In this document: piece by piece, positions 25,901 through 37,352 of the stretch | Numbering within the stretch: the first letter of the stretch is position 1 | How the letters are laid out: the number at the start of each line of letters is the position of its first letter | Assembly: GCA_015698045.1 (NCBI GenBank) | Contig: BLAL01000169.1 | Location: forward strand, 558,001-622,000 | Length of the DNA: 64,000 bases | DNA from: Rhizophagus clarus | Taxonomy: Eukaryota; Glomeromycota; Glomeromycetes; Glomerales; Glomeraceae | Direction: 5' to 3' | Position numbers and translations under genes: made by a program | The notes under the pieces: generated by a model | The model's input: the letters and a program-made list of their open reading frames with translations, nothing else | Told to the model about the DNA's origin: nothing | The model's database searches: none

Positions 25901-27255
25901 TATATCGAAAGATGTTTCTTCACAACATTTTAATAAAGTCTCTATTATTGTTAGAAAATACTCATTTCTTTGACAAGTTTTGCGGACATACTTGACGGTG
26001 TATTGCGAATATTTCTGAAAAGTATCAACGAAATTAAACTCGTAATCCGCATTGAATTTGATTTTAGAAATATAAAAAATTATATACAAAGCTGTTAATA
26101 CTTTTTCTAAAGTTAATTGTAATTTTAATAATTTTGTAATTATGAATTTCATCTAATAAACTAACACTATAGTATTTCATAAGATTTTCGGATTATTTTT
26201 GGGAAAAATTCCGTAAAATTATCATAGTTCATACCAATGCAAAAGTGTACTACAGGCAAATTTTTAATGTGAGATACTTTTTTTCCCGATCATTATCGTT
26301 ATTAAAACTTATTTGTAAAATCTTTTTGAACAATTACTGCTAGATTAATCTTGATAATTTAGTAAAATTAACTAATGGTTATTTTAAAGCTGGACTTTTT
26401 GACAACCTATAGAATAATTCTGGTCATACTGAGTTAAAAAAAGAAGGAAAAAAATTAAAAAAGATTTATATTATTTTTCTGTTATTAAATAACAATTTTC
26501 TTCAAAGATTTTATCATTAGGATATCATTAAGTGATCTTATGATGTTAGTTTGTGGACGTGAAACATGTTTTTGAATAAGATGTCCACATTGGTTCGAAT
26601 ATCTTTCTGATGAATTATAACAGACGATTACAAATGAATGAAGATATTAAAAAATGAAAGATTCAGAAAGCGAAAAACGATTAGTTGAAAGATGATGAAA
26701 ATCAAAATATAGACAAGAAGCTGAAGTTGATAGTGTTAAAGAAAAGGATTAATTCATCACTCTATTCAATTATGAACTATTCTCACGATTATTCACAAAA
26801 TTATAAATTTATTGTGAATTGCATATCGGCTAAGTGAAATTACAACAGATTATCGTTTATTAATAAAGGTAATATTATAATTTAGTACTGTTTGTATGTA
26901 ATTACTTCTGGTTTTAAAAAAGGTGTAATATTAAAAAAAAAATTCGTTGTACTGTTAAAAGAACTGTGTTACAATAAATTTTATTGGTAATTTATCACGT
27001 GTATTAGTATAAACTGATTTGCGAGTTTTGATTGGTTAATTAATCTTGATCAACACGAAAATTCGAACCAAATAAACGGATTTTCAACCATACTGTTACA
27101 AGGTGACATGTTACAATTGTTACATTTTTCTAACAATATAAATTGTACAAAACGAAAAATTTTTTCTTTCTGATACAATTAACCTTCTGATTGCAGATTT
27201 ATTCTCATCAATAAAATTTTAAATTTATTGTAAAAAAAAAAAAAATTCTCAAATT
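22961..27255. other. Long stretch of decayed coding-like sequence
   Basis: No intact gene. The minus strand of 23560-24030 and of 25340-25800 shows patches of plausible codon use (for example a N-D-E-I-Y-S-I-F-Q-S-L-I-R-K-Y segment in a 96-codon ORF at 25631-25341), but frames are interrupted and no family is recognised. 26640-26760 on the plus strand is a lysine/glutamate-rich fragment with stops. A strong hairpin lies at 24086-24124. This probably represents one or more large dead genes or elements. Confidence 0.35.
24086..24124. repeat. Perfect 11-bp hairpin, extended by 5 bp
   Basis: ATCAGGTGGCC (24095-24105) and GGCCACCTGAT (24109-24119) are exact reverse complements around a TTT loop. 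AACTG (24086) and CAGTT (24120-24124) extend the stem past a 4-base bulge. It lies within AT-rich DNA, so it stands out. It may be the tip of a foldback element or a terminator-like structure; no gene abuts it. Confidence 0.8.
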
Positions 27256-28683
27256 ATGGATATTTGTGAAGAATGTAGTCAAGAAAATACTGGACTTTAT
27301 TGGTGTAAACATGTAATGCAAAACATTTTCGACAAAATTTTAAAAATTGGACTACTTGTAATGATGATATTAACAAACTAATTCAAGACACTCAATTATC
27401 AGCAATTAATCATTATAGAGTCTTGGAGTGGATACCTTATAATAAATTTTATAATTGAATATATTGCAAAAGGTGGTTTTGGAAAAGTTTATAGGGAAAA
27501 ATGGGTTGATGGATATATACGGAATTGGAATAATCTAAATCAAGATTGGAAACGATGAGTTTGTAGCTCTGAAAAGTTTAAATAATTCAGAAAATATTAC
27601 ATTAGAGTTTATCAATGAGATATAAAATTAATTTCTTATTTAACGAAATTCTTAAATATAACTTTTACTAATGGATTTTCTATATTTACTGTAGATAACA
27701 ATGCATTGTAAGACTGTTGAGAATAGTATCAAAACTTCAGTTGTTAAAGTTTATGGGATTACTCAAGACCCAGAAACAAAAAATTATATGATGGTTATGC
27801 AATATGCGAAGAACGGAAGTTTACGTAATTATTTAGATAAAAATTATGATAAATTAAATTGGAAAACTAAATTATATGATTTATTGAATATTTCATTTGG
27901 ACTTTCCAGAATTCATAAAAAAGAACTAATTCACCGAGATCTGTATATTGGCAATATACTCAAATTTCCAAATTTTGTTTCTATAACTGATATGGGATTA
28001 TGTAAACCTACAGATTATAATGAGATGGAAAATGCGAAAAATAGTACATACGGTGTTTTGCCTTACGTTGCTCCTGAAATTTTAAGAGGACAAAATTTTA
28101 CTAAAGCTGCAGATATTTATAGTTTCGGTATATTATGTATGGATTACCTCCATATCACAATGTGAGTCATGATAGAAATTTGGCAATAATAATTTGTCAA
28201 GGGCTTAGACCAAGATTTAGTAATATTAAAGTACCACAATTAATTGTACATTTAATCAAAAGATGCTTGGATGCAAATCCATTAAATCGACCGAAAGTGG
28301 AAGAAATTTATGATATTTTATATGTTTTATCGTTTAGATTTCGTGACCAATTGCAAAAACAAATTATAAAAGCAGAAGAAATAAATAATAGCTTACCAAC
28401 TAGCAGTATGAAACACACTCCGAAGCTGTTTACACAAGTAGGTTACTTGATTTTAACAATCTTCCTGAACCAAAAAATTCTAATGATTATTATGAAGAGC
28501 AAAATGATAATATAATTAGCGAGAAATTTTCAGGTAATTAATAATTTTTCATTATTAACATTATCTGTAATTACGTTTATCTTAACCTTAATTTTTTATA
28601 AAATAGAATCTTTACAAATTGATATTTCTCAATTGATAATTAAAGGTAATTCTGGTGATATATGCAGTAGTTCTATTTCTTAA
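27256..28683 (+). pseudogene. Protein kinase pseudogene C (DMG subclass)
   Basis: The layout is that of kinases D and E. The ATG at 27256 is followed by C-x2-C and a second Cys cluster, then glycine loop I-A-K-G-G-F-G-K-V near 27460, VALK near 27560, an intron ending at TGTAG before 27695, H-R-D-L-Y-I-G-N near 27930, T-D-M-G near 27990, APE near 28075, and the terminal mini-exon near 28609-28683. At least four frame breaks are visible: in the N-terminal Cys cluster (about 27310), at the start of the kinase domain (about 27455), before VALK (about 27555), at 28137 (loss of the segment between S-F-G-I and G-L-P-P-Y), and near 28410. It is not translatable as a kinase. The many breaks argue against sequencing error. 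Confidence 0.85.
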
Positions 28684-29581
28684 GAAATAATTGATTTATT
28701 CATTTTTATTTTATATTGTAAATATATCAAAGAATAACTGGCTTACTAATTTAAATAGTAATCAATTTATTTTATTTTATTTTTTTGTCTTTAACGTTAT
28801 ATCTTTTTAATCAATATTTATATTATCTCTATTTTTACTATTTTATAATTAACGAGGTTATTAATTGATAGGTAATTTAATAAAAATAATCTTCATCTTC
28901 TAGTAATAAAATCAAGTAACATAATCAATTTTTTCACAATTCAATTATTTTGTAATTCTTAGTTTTAAAAAGCGTGTTGATTATAATGAACCATTAATGT
29001 ACATAAACTTGAAACTTTACTGATGGATTTAACAAATCTTTAATATATATTTCGTATTTCATCAAATTCAACACAAATTTCTATTTTAATACATATAAAT
29101 GAATGTGTATAAAACAATTCTTTTAACTAAATTACCTTGTTCACGTGTTAAAATAGGGTGGGTGCTTATGTCTATTTTTAATTATTGTAGGAAATTATTT
29201 TTTCTCTAGACTACGCTATATTTAAATCTTTAAGATTTAATAAAATAAATAATTCTATGAGAAATTGTTTATTTAAATACAGTCAATATTAATCTATTTT
29301 ATCCATTTATAACTATAAAATTTATAAGGCATTTTCTACAATGTTTAACGTTAACCACATATCTATATAGTTTTTTTTTAACTTTTGGGTATCGTGAGAA
29401 TAATAGAGATTCCAATCATATTATTTTAATTTATTTTTTATTTATAAAATTTATTGTTTAACAAACATTAAATTTTGGAAATATATTGCCAAATATTTGC
29501 ATGTGTTAAATTAGAAATATTTGCCCATGTTCTAGCTTACATTGTATTATACGTTAAAAAAAAGCTTAAGTTATAAGACTC
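28684..29581. other. AT-rich intergenic
   Basis: Nothing recognised. Confidence 0.45.
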
Positions 29582-30598
29582 AAGATTGACCCAAAAACTC
29601 TCCCCTGTCAAAACTCGGACCAAAAATTTCAAAACACGGAAAAAATGACTCGTGTGGTTTTATTATATTAAAGTTCATTCATCCAACTCGTAAGTCACTC
29701 CTTTCGACGGGTTTTTTCACCAAAAAGAAGTTTGCTTAATCAAGTTAAGCCGGTCCTGTACGAAGAACAATGACTTTTCCGAATAAAAGAACTCCTTCAT
29801 AAAGTTGGGACAGATCAACGAAAAGTTTCTGAGTAGATGTCATGTTTTTCCCGTCCTTCTTTTTTCTCTCCTCCTGGTTAGGTCTCTCTTTCTTTTTTCC
29901 GAATTACTGGTACCTATACGAAATATTTTTTTTTGGACTTTTTCTTTAGTCGCGCTCGTCGAACCTTGGATAGTTTGGTCTTTGGTGAGAGATTTTTCAC
30001 GTGGAGGCGCAGCCGATACTGATAAAGGCAAGATTACACAAACAAAAACACCAATAGTTGGTGCGATTAATAAAACCTGCTGCAGAGTAGACGTGGACGA
30101 AGATTTCGGTAATTCATTTGACTGGAGGCACTACAGATTAGGTGTGGAGATACCCTTTGCAAAATGATAAGTGTAAGGTGTGAGAAACCGAACGCTCAAT
30201 GGATAAAAAACAGAAACCCTCTTTGGAAATTCGAACGACTGGTCTCGACGAAAGGGTCTGCTCTTGGTAGGAACAGGCGCGTGGAGTGGATAAAATCCGG
30301 CCGATAGGGCGGTTTCGGTATTTGTCAGTGTTTATCCTGGCCGTTTTGACCGGACCGCTGGAGTGTGAATCAGGGACCGTGGTCATGTAGTTGCACATTA
30401 AATTTTTTGCCCTTATTTATCTTTACGCCGTTTAACCAAAAGTGGAACCCTAGGAACAGTTTTTTTAGAATTAGTTTTTTTTTCATTTGGCTTTATTTGC
30501 ATACAGTAGGTGCATCCTTTGTATCGCCCAAACCCAGGTGTTTGCGGTTTCGCATGCTTCCCAGGGTGTTCAATAAAGAAAAAAAAAAAAGATTGACC
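29582..30598 (+). mobile_element. Retroposed insertion (~1 kb) with poly(A) and 10-bp target duplication
   Basis: AAGATTGACC occurs at 29582-29591 and again at 30589-30598, directly flanking the insert. The insert (29592-30588) is visibly richer in G+C than the flanks and ends with AATAAAG and a run of A, which is the 3' signature of LINE-type target-primed reverse transcription. No reverse transcriptase is encoded. It may be a retrocopy of a cellular non-coding or UTR-rich RNA, or a SINE-like or truncated LINE 3' end. A 120-codon ORF (29805-30167) inside has two hydrophobic stretches and a polar tail, but it resembles nothing I know. Confidence 0.7.
29805..30167 (+). CDS. Hypothetical ORF inside the retroposed insert
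   Basis: 120 codons from ATG to TGA. Residues 14-35 and 38-62 are hydrophobic (possible membrane segments or a signal anchor), and the rest is polar with a cysteine pair near 93-94. No family is recognised. Coding status is doubtful because it lies in a retroposed sequence and no paralogue is seen. Confidence 0.2.
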   Translation: MGQINEKFLSRCHVFPVLLFSLLLVRSLFLFSELLVPIRNIFFWTFSLVALVEPWIVWSLVRDFSRGGAADTDKGKITQTKTPIVGAINKTCCRVDVDEDFGNSFDWRHYRLGVEIPFAK

Positions 30599-31052
30599 TA
30601 TGATAAAAATGATAAACTGACTATGATAAGTTGCATATCGAACCTTTCATAATAAGATTAGTAAGATTATAAATAACTTTCATTTAAGCTTTTAATAAAG
30701 AAATTGTTCTTAATAATTTGCTGTATTAATATGAAAATATTTGGAATATTTTTAATCACTTTAGCTATGATTATCAGTAATATTTTTAAATAGAATTAAT
30801 TCATCACCTACGAGATTTACAATAAGAGAAATGTTTAATATATTAATTATTAAGCTTTTTCATATCACTTTCATCTTAAATATTTGACATTTGCTGACGT
30901 TGATGTCGGTGATGATCGTGTTCGCAAAAGCTTATGTAATCAAATTCATGTGCTTTTCAAGGTCGCTAACCATTGATTGACATGAATTTAACCAAAATCA
31001 TTCATTTACTTAAACTTTATCGTACCTTTTACCTCTTTTCGGGAAAAAAAAA
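30599..31052. other. Upstream spacer of BTB-TLDc gene G
   Basis: AT-rich. A run of A (GGGAAAAAAAAA) directly precedes the ATG of gene G, as in the other BTB-TLDc genes of the window. Confidence 0.4.
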
Positions 31053-32544
31053 ATGACTACAGTTTTTTATTCCGGTCTTTCAAAAGATTTTTCTTCTTTA
31101 TTAAATGATGCTGATGATTACAATGTCGTTATTCAAGTTGGTGAGAATCAAAATGTAAAAGAATTTCGTGCGCACTCAGTTATTTTACGTGCTCGCTCTC
31201 CTTATTTTAAAAGTTGTGTTTCGACTATAAATGAGAATAATATGGTTACCTTCAATAAACCAAATGTAACACCGGTCGTGTTTGATATGATCTTAAAGTG
31301 AGTAACTATTTCAATTACTTTTATTTTTAAACAATAAAAACAATAAATTTTTACTTTAAATAATAAGGTTTATTTATACCGGTGAACTTAATTTGACCAA
31401 TCGCTCGGGCGAAGATATTTTCGGATTGCTGGTCGCATCCGATCAATTACTTATTGAAGAGTTACTCAGATATGTTCAAGATTATTTGCTTGAAAAACAA
31501 ATTAATTGGGTTCAAAATAATATTATTCTCATTCTTAATACTGTTTTTAAATTTACGAGTTGTGAGAAATTAAGAGATTATTGTCTTAATTCTATCTATA
31601 AGGATCTACAATCATTTATCACTTCAGATTCTTCTCTTTTATTAGATAAAGACATCTTTCTTGACTTGATTAAACGCGATGTTTTTCAAACAGAGGAAAT
31701 AGTTATTTGGAATACTTTGATTAAATGGGGTGTCAAACAAATACCCGAATTGGTGAATAAGGATAACCTGGAAAAATGGTCGTACAAAAATTATGATGAT
31801 TTAAAGAATATATTAAGTGATTTTATTCCTCTCATTAACTTTTTGGAGATTACTTCTGAAGATTTTCATCGTAATATTCAACCTTATAAGGCAATTATTC
31901 CAAATAATATTTATGAAGATATTATGACTTATTATCTGGTTGATCAACCTAAATTATATAGTTTTATACAAATTGATTCAAAGATTATCAAGCCAAAACT
32001 TGCGAATCTAATTTCAAATTGGATTGACAAAAAAAATCCTTTACTTGTTCGTACTGAAAAGAAAAATCCTTTATATAAATTTGATCTTATTTATCGTAGT
32101 AATTGTGATGGTTTTGGTCTTGATATTAATTCATTTAAAAATAAATGTAAAGGGCAAATGGCTATTTTGGTTTTAATTAAAGTTCAAAATTCAGATAAAA
32201 TTTTTGGTGGTTATACTTCTATTGGATTTAATTCTATTGAAAATAATTTTTCTATTGATATACTTGGTTTTAAATGGTATAATTCTTCTGATAATTTTAT
32301 CTTTTCATTTGAAAATAATGAAGATATGAAAAATATGAAAATTAGTCGTGTTGTAAATAATTCTAAAGCTATTTTAGAATATATTAATACCGGATTTAAT
32401 TTTGGTTGGGATTCATTATATATGGAAGGTCAAAATTTATATATCTATAATCGTTATGGTGATTATGAAAATAATTTACAATTAGAAGGTAATACTTATG
32501 AAGTTGAAGAGTTTGAAGCGTTTGTTGTAACAACAAATCAATAA
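31053..32544 (+). CDS. BTB-BACK-TLDc protein G, two exons
   Basis: Exons are 31053-31297 and 31368-32544 (donor AA|GTGAGT, acceptor AATAAG|G), giving 473 residues. The BTB/POZ fold covers about residues 9-122 (S-L-L-N-D-A-D-D-Y-N-V near 15-25, the intron inside the L-K-F-I-Y-T-G-E-L strand-helix turn at 82-90). A BACK-like helical region covers about 125-265 and a TLDc domain about 287-473, with N-P-L-Y-K-F, F-G-G-Y at 361-364 and the N-x-G-W-x-S-L-Y motif near the end. No catalytic residues are expected. BTB domains dimerise and in BTB-BACK proteins usually recruit Cullin-3; TLDc domains of the Oxr1/TLDc group are linked to stress response and V-ATPase. A Cul3 adaptor role is an inference from the family. 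It is the only member here with both exons intact on the plus strand. Confidence 0.9.
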
Positions 32545-33439
32545 TTTGATTTACATGGGTAATCTTGTAATTTTTCAATAAAATTCTTTTATATTTGTGT
32601 AATAAGTTATTCAAATAATAAAATAATGATGAATTTTGTTAATAAATTTTAGTCTTTAGTCTTCATAGGACATAACAATTATTTATTATCATCGATTTCA
32701 TCATTTAAAAAGTAAAATGTAATTCATAAATTATAAATTATGACCAGACATTGAAATCTAGTACACAAAACTATAATATTTCAAAACTTTCAGTCATTGT
32801 ATATTTCATCTGATGATTAATGATTTTTGCATTATTTATGGCCGTATATCTTTTTCTAATGGAAAATTTATTTTAGACTATGGTAACGTTTCTTACTAAA
32901 AATGTTTATGTTTCAGTGTGTCAATTTGAGAGATTTTTAGACCTTTATTAACATACATTCCGCGATTTCAATGTTATTGAGTAATACAGTCAAGAACATG
33001 AAATCATACCAACCATATAATATATTTAACATTTTATTAGAGATAAATCGTTTATTAAATAGAAACTTCTTTAATTTTTGATTGTATATGAAACAATAAA
33101 CACATGTTGGAGATGAATAATAGTATTTTAGAAGAATCTAGTAGGACTTACAAAAGTTTAGCCGAAATTCAAAATTGTTTGGGGATATTTAAATGTACTA
33201 GTGACTAGTCGATAATTAACAAAACAATAGTATTAATAATAATAATATTAGTCAGTAGATTTTCTCTAAAATAAAATATTTAGATGTATAACCAATAAAT
33301 TATTAAATAAGAAGTTTAAAATGCAGTACATATTATTTAAAAATAAAAATCATGAACCTTAAAACTAAATAAAACTAAATTTAAAATTTTTATTTCATTT
33401 AGTAGTGACGAATTAAATAAAATATTTCTCCCGTATTTT
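32545..33439. other. Intergenic between BTB-TLDc G and kinase D (convergent)
   Basis: AT-rich; nothing recognised beyond likely 3' UTRs (AATAAA at 32577). Confidence 0.4.
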
Positions 33440-35048
33440 CAAACTTTTCCTTCGTCTTTAGGCTCAATAATTTGATCTATAAAATGAAAAGATAAGCCTA
33501 TGAACAAAATAAAATAAATAAAATAAAACGTAAGGTTCAGTTATTAACAATATGTGTTGACCTTACCATCATTATTAATTTTTAATTGAGAAAGATCAAT
33601 CTGTAACGATTCTAATTAATAAAGTAAAACCCGTTAGTTATTGCTTATTAGATAGTTTTAAAAATTATTATTTACCTGAAAACTTCTCACTAATTATGTT
33701 GTCATTTTGTTCATCATAGTAATCATCAGAGTTTTTTGGTTCAGGAAGATTATTAAAATTAAGTAGTCTACTCGTATAAAAAGCTTCAGAGTGTGTTTCA
33801 TACGATAAGTTAGTCAGTTGTATAATGTTAATTGATAAATTATTATTGATTTCTTCTGCTTCTTTGATTTATCTTTGTAATTCTATATGGCCATTTAATT
33901 TATCATACCAACTAAATAGAATAACTTTAATTTCATCGATTACTGGCCGATTTAATGGATTTGCATCTAAGCATCTTTTGATTAAATGTACAATTAATTG
34001 GGGGACTTTAATATTAAAACTTGGTCTAAGTCCTTGACAAATTTTTATTGCTAAATATTCATTATGGCTTAAATCATGATATGGAGGTAACCCAGGAATT
34101 ACCTCATATATAATTATACCAAAACTGTAAATATCAGCAGCTTTAGTATAATTTTGTCCTCTTAAAATTTCAGGGGCAATATAAGGTAGAACACCATATA
34201 TACTGTTTTTTGTATTTTCTGTTGCATTATAATCCGCAGGTTTACACAATCCCATGTCAGTTATAGCAGTACATTTACAAAAAGTATTGGAGAAAAGGAG
34301 TATATTTCCAGTATGTAAATCTCGATGAATTAGTCTATTTCTATGAATTATCCCAAGTCCATGTGCAATATAGCATAACTGTGTAAACTTCCCATTCCAG
34401 CTTAATTCATAATAACTTTTATCTAAATAATTTCGTAGACTTCCATTCTCTGCATATGGTAAAACTATCATATAATTTTTTGTTTCTGGGTCTTGTGTAA
34501 TTCCATAAACTCTAACAGTAGCGAATGTAAGATCATTATCATCTATAGCTTTACAATGCATTGTAATCTAAATTGCACATTTTTTTTTTTTTTAAAAAAA
34601 AAACATATTAATAAAAAAAATATCATTATAACATTCCAAGAATTCATTATATAATATATTAATTGTATACCTCATTAATAAATTCAAAAATAACATTTTC
34701 CGAATTGTATAAACTTTTCAGAGCTACAAATTTATTGGAGTGAATTCGTTTCCAATTTTGAATCTTGCTATCCCAACTCAATATATACCCATCAATCCAC
34801 TTTGCTTTATACACCTTCCCAAAACCACCTTCTGTTATATATTCAATATCATAAAATCTATTGTAAGGTAACCACTCTAATACATGATAATAATTAATCG
34901 ATGATAATTGAGTGTCTTGAATAAATTTGTCAATATCATCATTTCCACTAGTCCAATTTATAAAATTTTGTTGAAAATGTTTTGCATTACATGCTTTACA
35001 CCAATAAAGAATAGTATTTTTTTTTTCACAATCTTCGCATGTGAACAT
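33440..35048 (-). pseudogene. Protein kinase D (DMG subclass), one in-frame stop after the kinase domain
   Basis: Minus-strand exons are 35048-34671, 34567-33676, 33611-33567 and 33477-33440. All introns are GT-AG and all phases fit, giving 451 codons. The N-terminal C4-x2-C7-x9-C17-x2-C20 could bind zinc, and a G-N-D-D-I-D motif follows at 35-40. The glycine loop is I-T-E-G-G-F-G-K-V (71-79, first Gly replaced), with VALK K111, H-R-D-L-H-T-G-N from 207, and D-M-G at 230-232 in place of D-F-G, then APE. A single TAA (33871-33869) replaces the CAA seen in kinase E, at codon 359. The frame stays open on both sides of it, so translation would stop about 92 residues early, after the kinase fold. 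The product may still be a kinase lacking its tail, so this is either a very young pseudogene or a functional truncation. Confidence 0.8.
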
Positions 35049-36078
35049 TATTCAGTAAATTGTCTAACGTATAATTAAATAATATTTAACATTAATAACT
35101 CTTATATTTATAGAGCTAAAACAATTAAAACCAAATGTTCATTAGTCGGAAAAAAATTTTTTCCTATTTATGCATAAGAATTTGTGTAACATCTGTTGTG
35201 TAATCATCATTTTCTTAAAAATTTTACGATGATCGATAGTCTAGAATTATAAAATATATTATGAATAAATTGTTAGATTTAATATTTTACTTATAAAAAA
35301 CTGAATAGAATATATTATTTAGTCTTCCGTGAAAGTAAATATGGTATAGTGGTTTTGATTGACAAGGTACTGTACATCACGGTGGATTTTCCAAAATTTG
35401 TCCGCTATTTCTGTCATATCACCAAATTTGGGTTTAAAATCCCCTAATTATTAATGAGTAGTTAAAATAAACAAAAGTAAGTTTTTTACAGAAGGTGCGG
35501 TATTATTTGACATTTTTTAACAAATTAGTACATTGCTAATGGAAAACTTAATCAATATCATAAGTCAATTACTTGATTTCGTAAATCCACAGGAATAAAA
35601 CATAAAATTAATTTTAAATTCGATTTGAATTTAAAATTTCAATATATTTTGTATCCAAACTAAACTAATTAATTCCTAAAATGACTTGTGAAATAAATGA
35701 TCACCTATTATATACAAATTAAGACAGTTTTCACAATCCTTATTATAGTAACTTAGACTTTAAACATAAAGAGAACAAACTCTCGTAATTTTTCTTATGC
35801 TCACAGAGTCACATGTAGTGAATTTCATTTATTCTTTAATAAACTAGTATCACACGAGATTCTTACACAATAATAAAGTTTTAAATTAAAAGGCGAATAA
35901 TTTCTACTTCTTAAAAATACCTTGGAAATCTGAATTAAGAGAACCAGGCTTGCTTGATTTCGTAACAATATAAGATTATTTTTATAAATTGGCTGAAAAG
36001 TGCTTAATATTATGAGAAGCTTACGTATCCAAGCAGAAAAACCGGAATACTGCTTATAACTGAAGTTATTTAATGAGT
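35049..36078. other. Upstream region of kinase D
   Basis: AT-rich, no gene recognised. Confidence 0.4.
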
Positions 36079-36727
36079 CCCTATAAAAAGTAAATGTCCG
36101 GAAAATGTTATCAAAAATGTCCGGAAAATGTCCAGAATAAATCTGATGTGTCCGGAAAATGTCCAATTTTTTGGTACATGTCTGACACACTTCTGATACT
36201 TAAAATTTTGACATGTCCTAACTTTGTCCAGAATTCATCCAGTATTTGTTCGGTATAAAATTTTGGACAAATTCCAGACAGTTAAACCTGGACAAATTCT
36301 GGACATAGCAAAAAAACCAGATAGACAAATTCCGGACATGAAAAAGTTCAGAACAAATTCTGGATACTATTTCCAAAAAAGGATAAATTAATTTTGTAAA
36401 AAAATGCAAAAAGCACAAACTGACATTCAAAATCTTTTCTGTCGTACTAATTAAAATTGCAAAGCAGGCAAAAATACTATATATCTATGATATAAAAATT
36501 CTGGGTTAAGGAATAATGATGATCATCTATCCATTAATCATCTTTTGTGGCAAAATTTTACAAAAATACATTTCTGGACAATTTCAGGACAAATTCCTAA
36601 TATCCCAGAAATGCAGTGTTTTCGGAACAGTTTCCGGACACACAGTGTCCAGAATTTCTGGACAATTATTTAGACAATTTTTCTGGACATTTTCTGGACA
36701 TTATCCGGAATCATATTTTTTATAGGG
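36079..36727. mobile_element. CCCTATAAAA TIR element, TCCGGA type, copy 2
   Basis: 649 bp, ends CCCTATAAAAAGTA... and ...ATTTTTTATAGGG, flanked by the 3-bp direct repeat AGT (36076-36078 and 36728-36730). It is the reverse complement of the 6.5-kb element along nearly its whole length, including the subterminal TCCGGA/TCCAGA repeats. Non-coding. Confidence 0.88.
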
Positions 36728-36985
36728 AGTACCTTCGGAAATTCTGATGCAGATAGTATTTTTTGAAATTTATTAAATAGTATGGACAAAATTTACAAAA
36801 TATTTTAAACGAAGATATGCATCTTTTAAAATATTCTATCAGCTGTCGATCCTCGATCTGTTCATTAATAAATATACAAATACAGACTGATGTACAAAAT
36901 GTCCATACGGAATCTGCTGTCTTAATCTAACAGACCAACGGGTTAACTTGATCCGCATCGTAGAATTAAAAAACATTCTTATGTT
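36728..36985. other. Short spacer
   Basis: AT-rich DNA between the TIR element and the kinase relic; nothing recognised. Confidence 0.3.
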
Positions 36986-37352
36986 TTTAAAATTTCCTTC
37001 ACCCTTAAGTTCAATTTTTTAATCCATAAAATTGAAAGCTAGCAAGTGATAAAAATTAATAAAAAATATAAGGATATTAATAATATTGGTTGAATTTACC
37101 ATATCTTTAATTTTAATTGAAAGATCAATTTGTAATGATTCTAATTAATAAAGTAAAAAAACTTGTTAGTTGTTAGATGGTTTTTAAATCAAAAATCATC
37201 TTACCTGAGAATTTCTCACTAATTGTGCTGTCATTTTACTCATCGTAATAATCATTAGTGTTTTTTTGTTCAGGAAGGTTATCAAAATCAAGTAACCTAC
37301 TTGTATAAATAGCTTCAGAATGTGGTTTATATGATAAATTAGTCAGATGTAT
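36986..37352 (-). pseudogene. 3' relic of a kinase gene (D-like), cut by TIR element
   Basis: The minus strand matches the end of exon 2 and the two terminal mini-exons of kinase D (compare 33440-33825). The readable pieces are the exon 2 tail with L-L-D-F-D-N-L-P and an S-E-K-F-S-like end, a mini-exon near 37085-37137 with E-S-L-Q-I-D-L-S, and the last mini-exon near 36990-37035. Within the tail, the codon before N-D is TAA instead of CAA. The homology stops exactly where the next TIR element begins (37353), and the rest of the kinase is absent on the far side. Confidence 0.75.
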
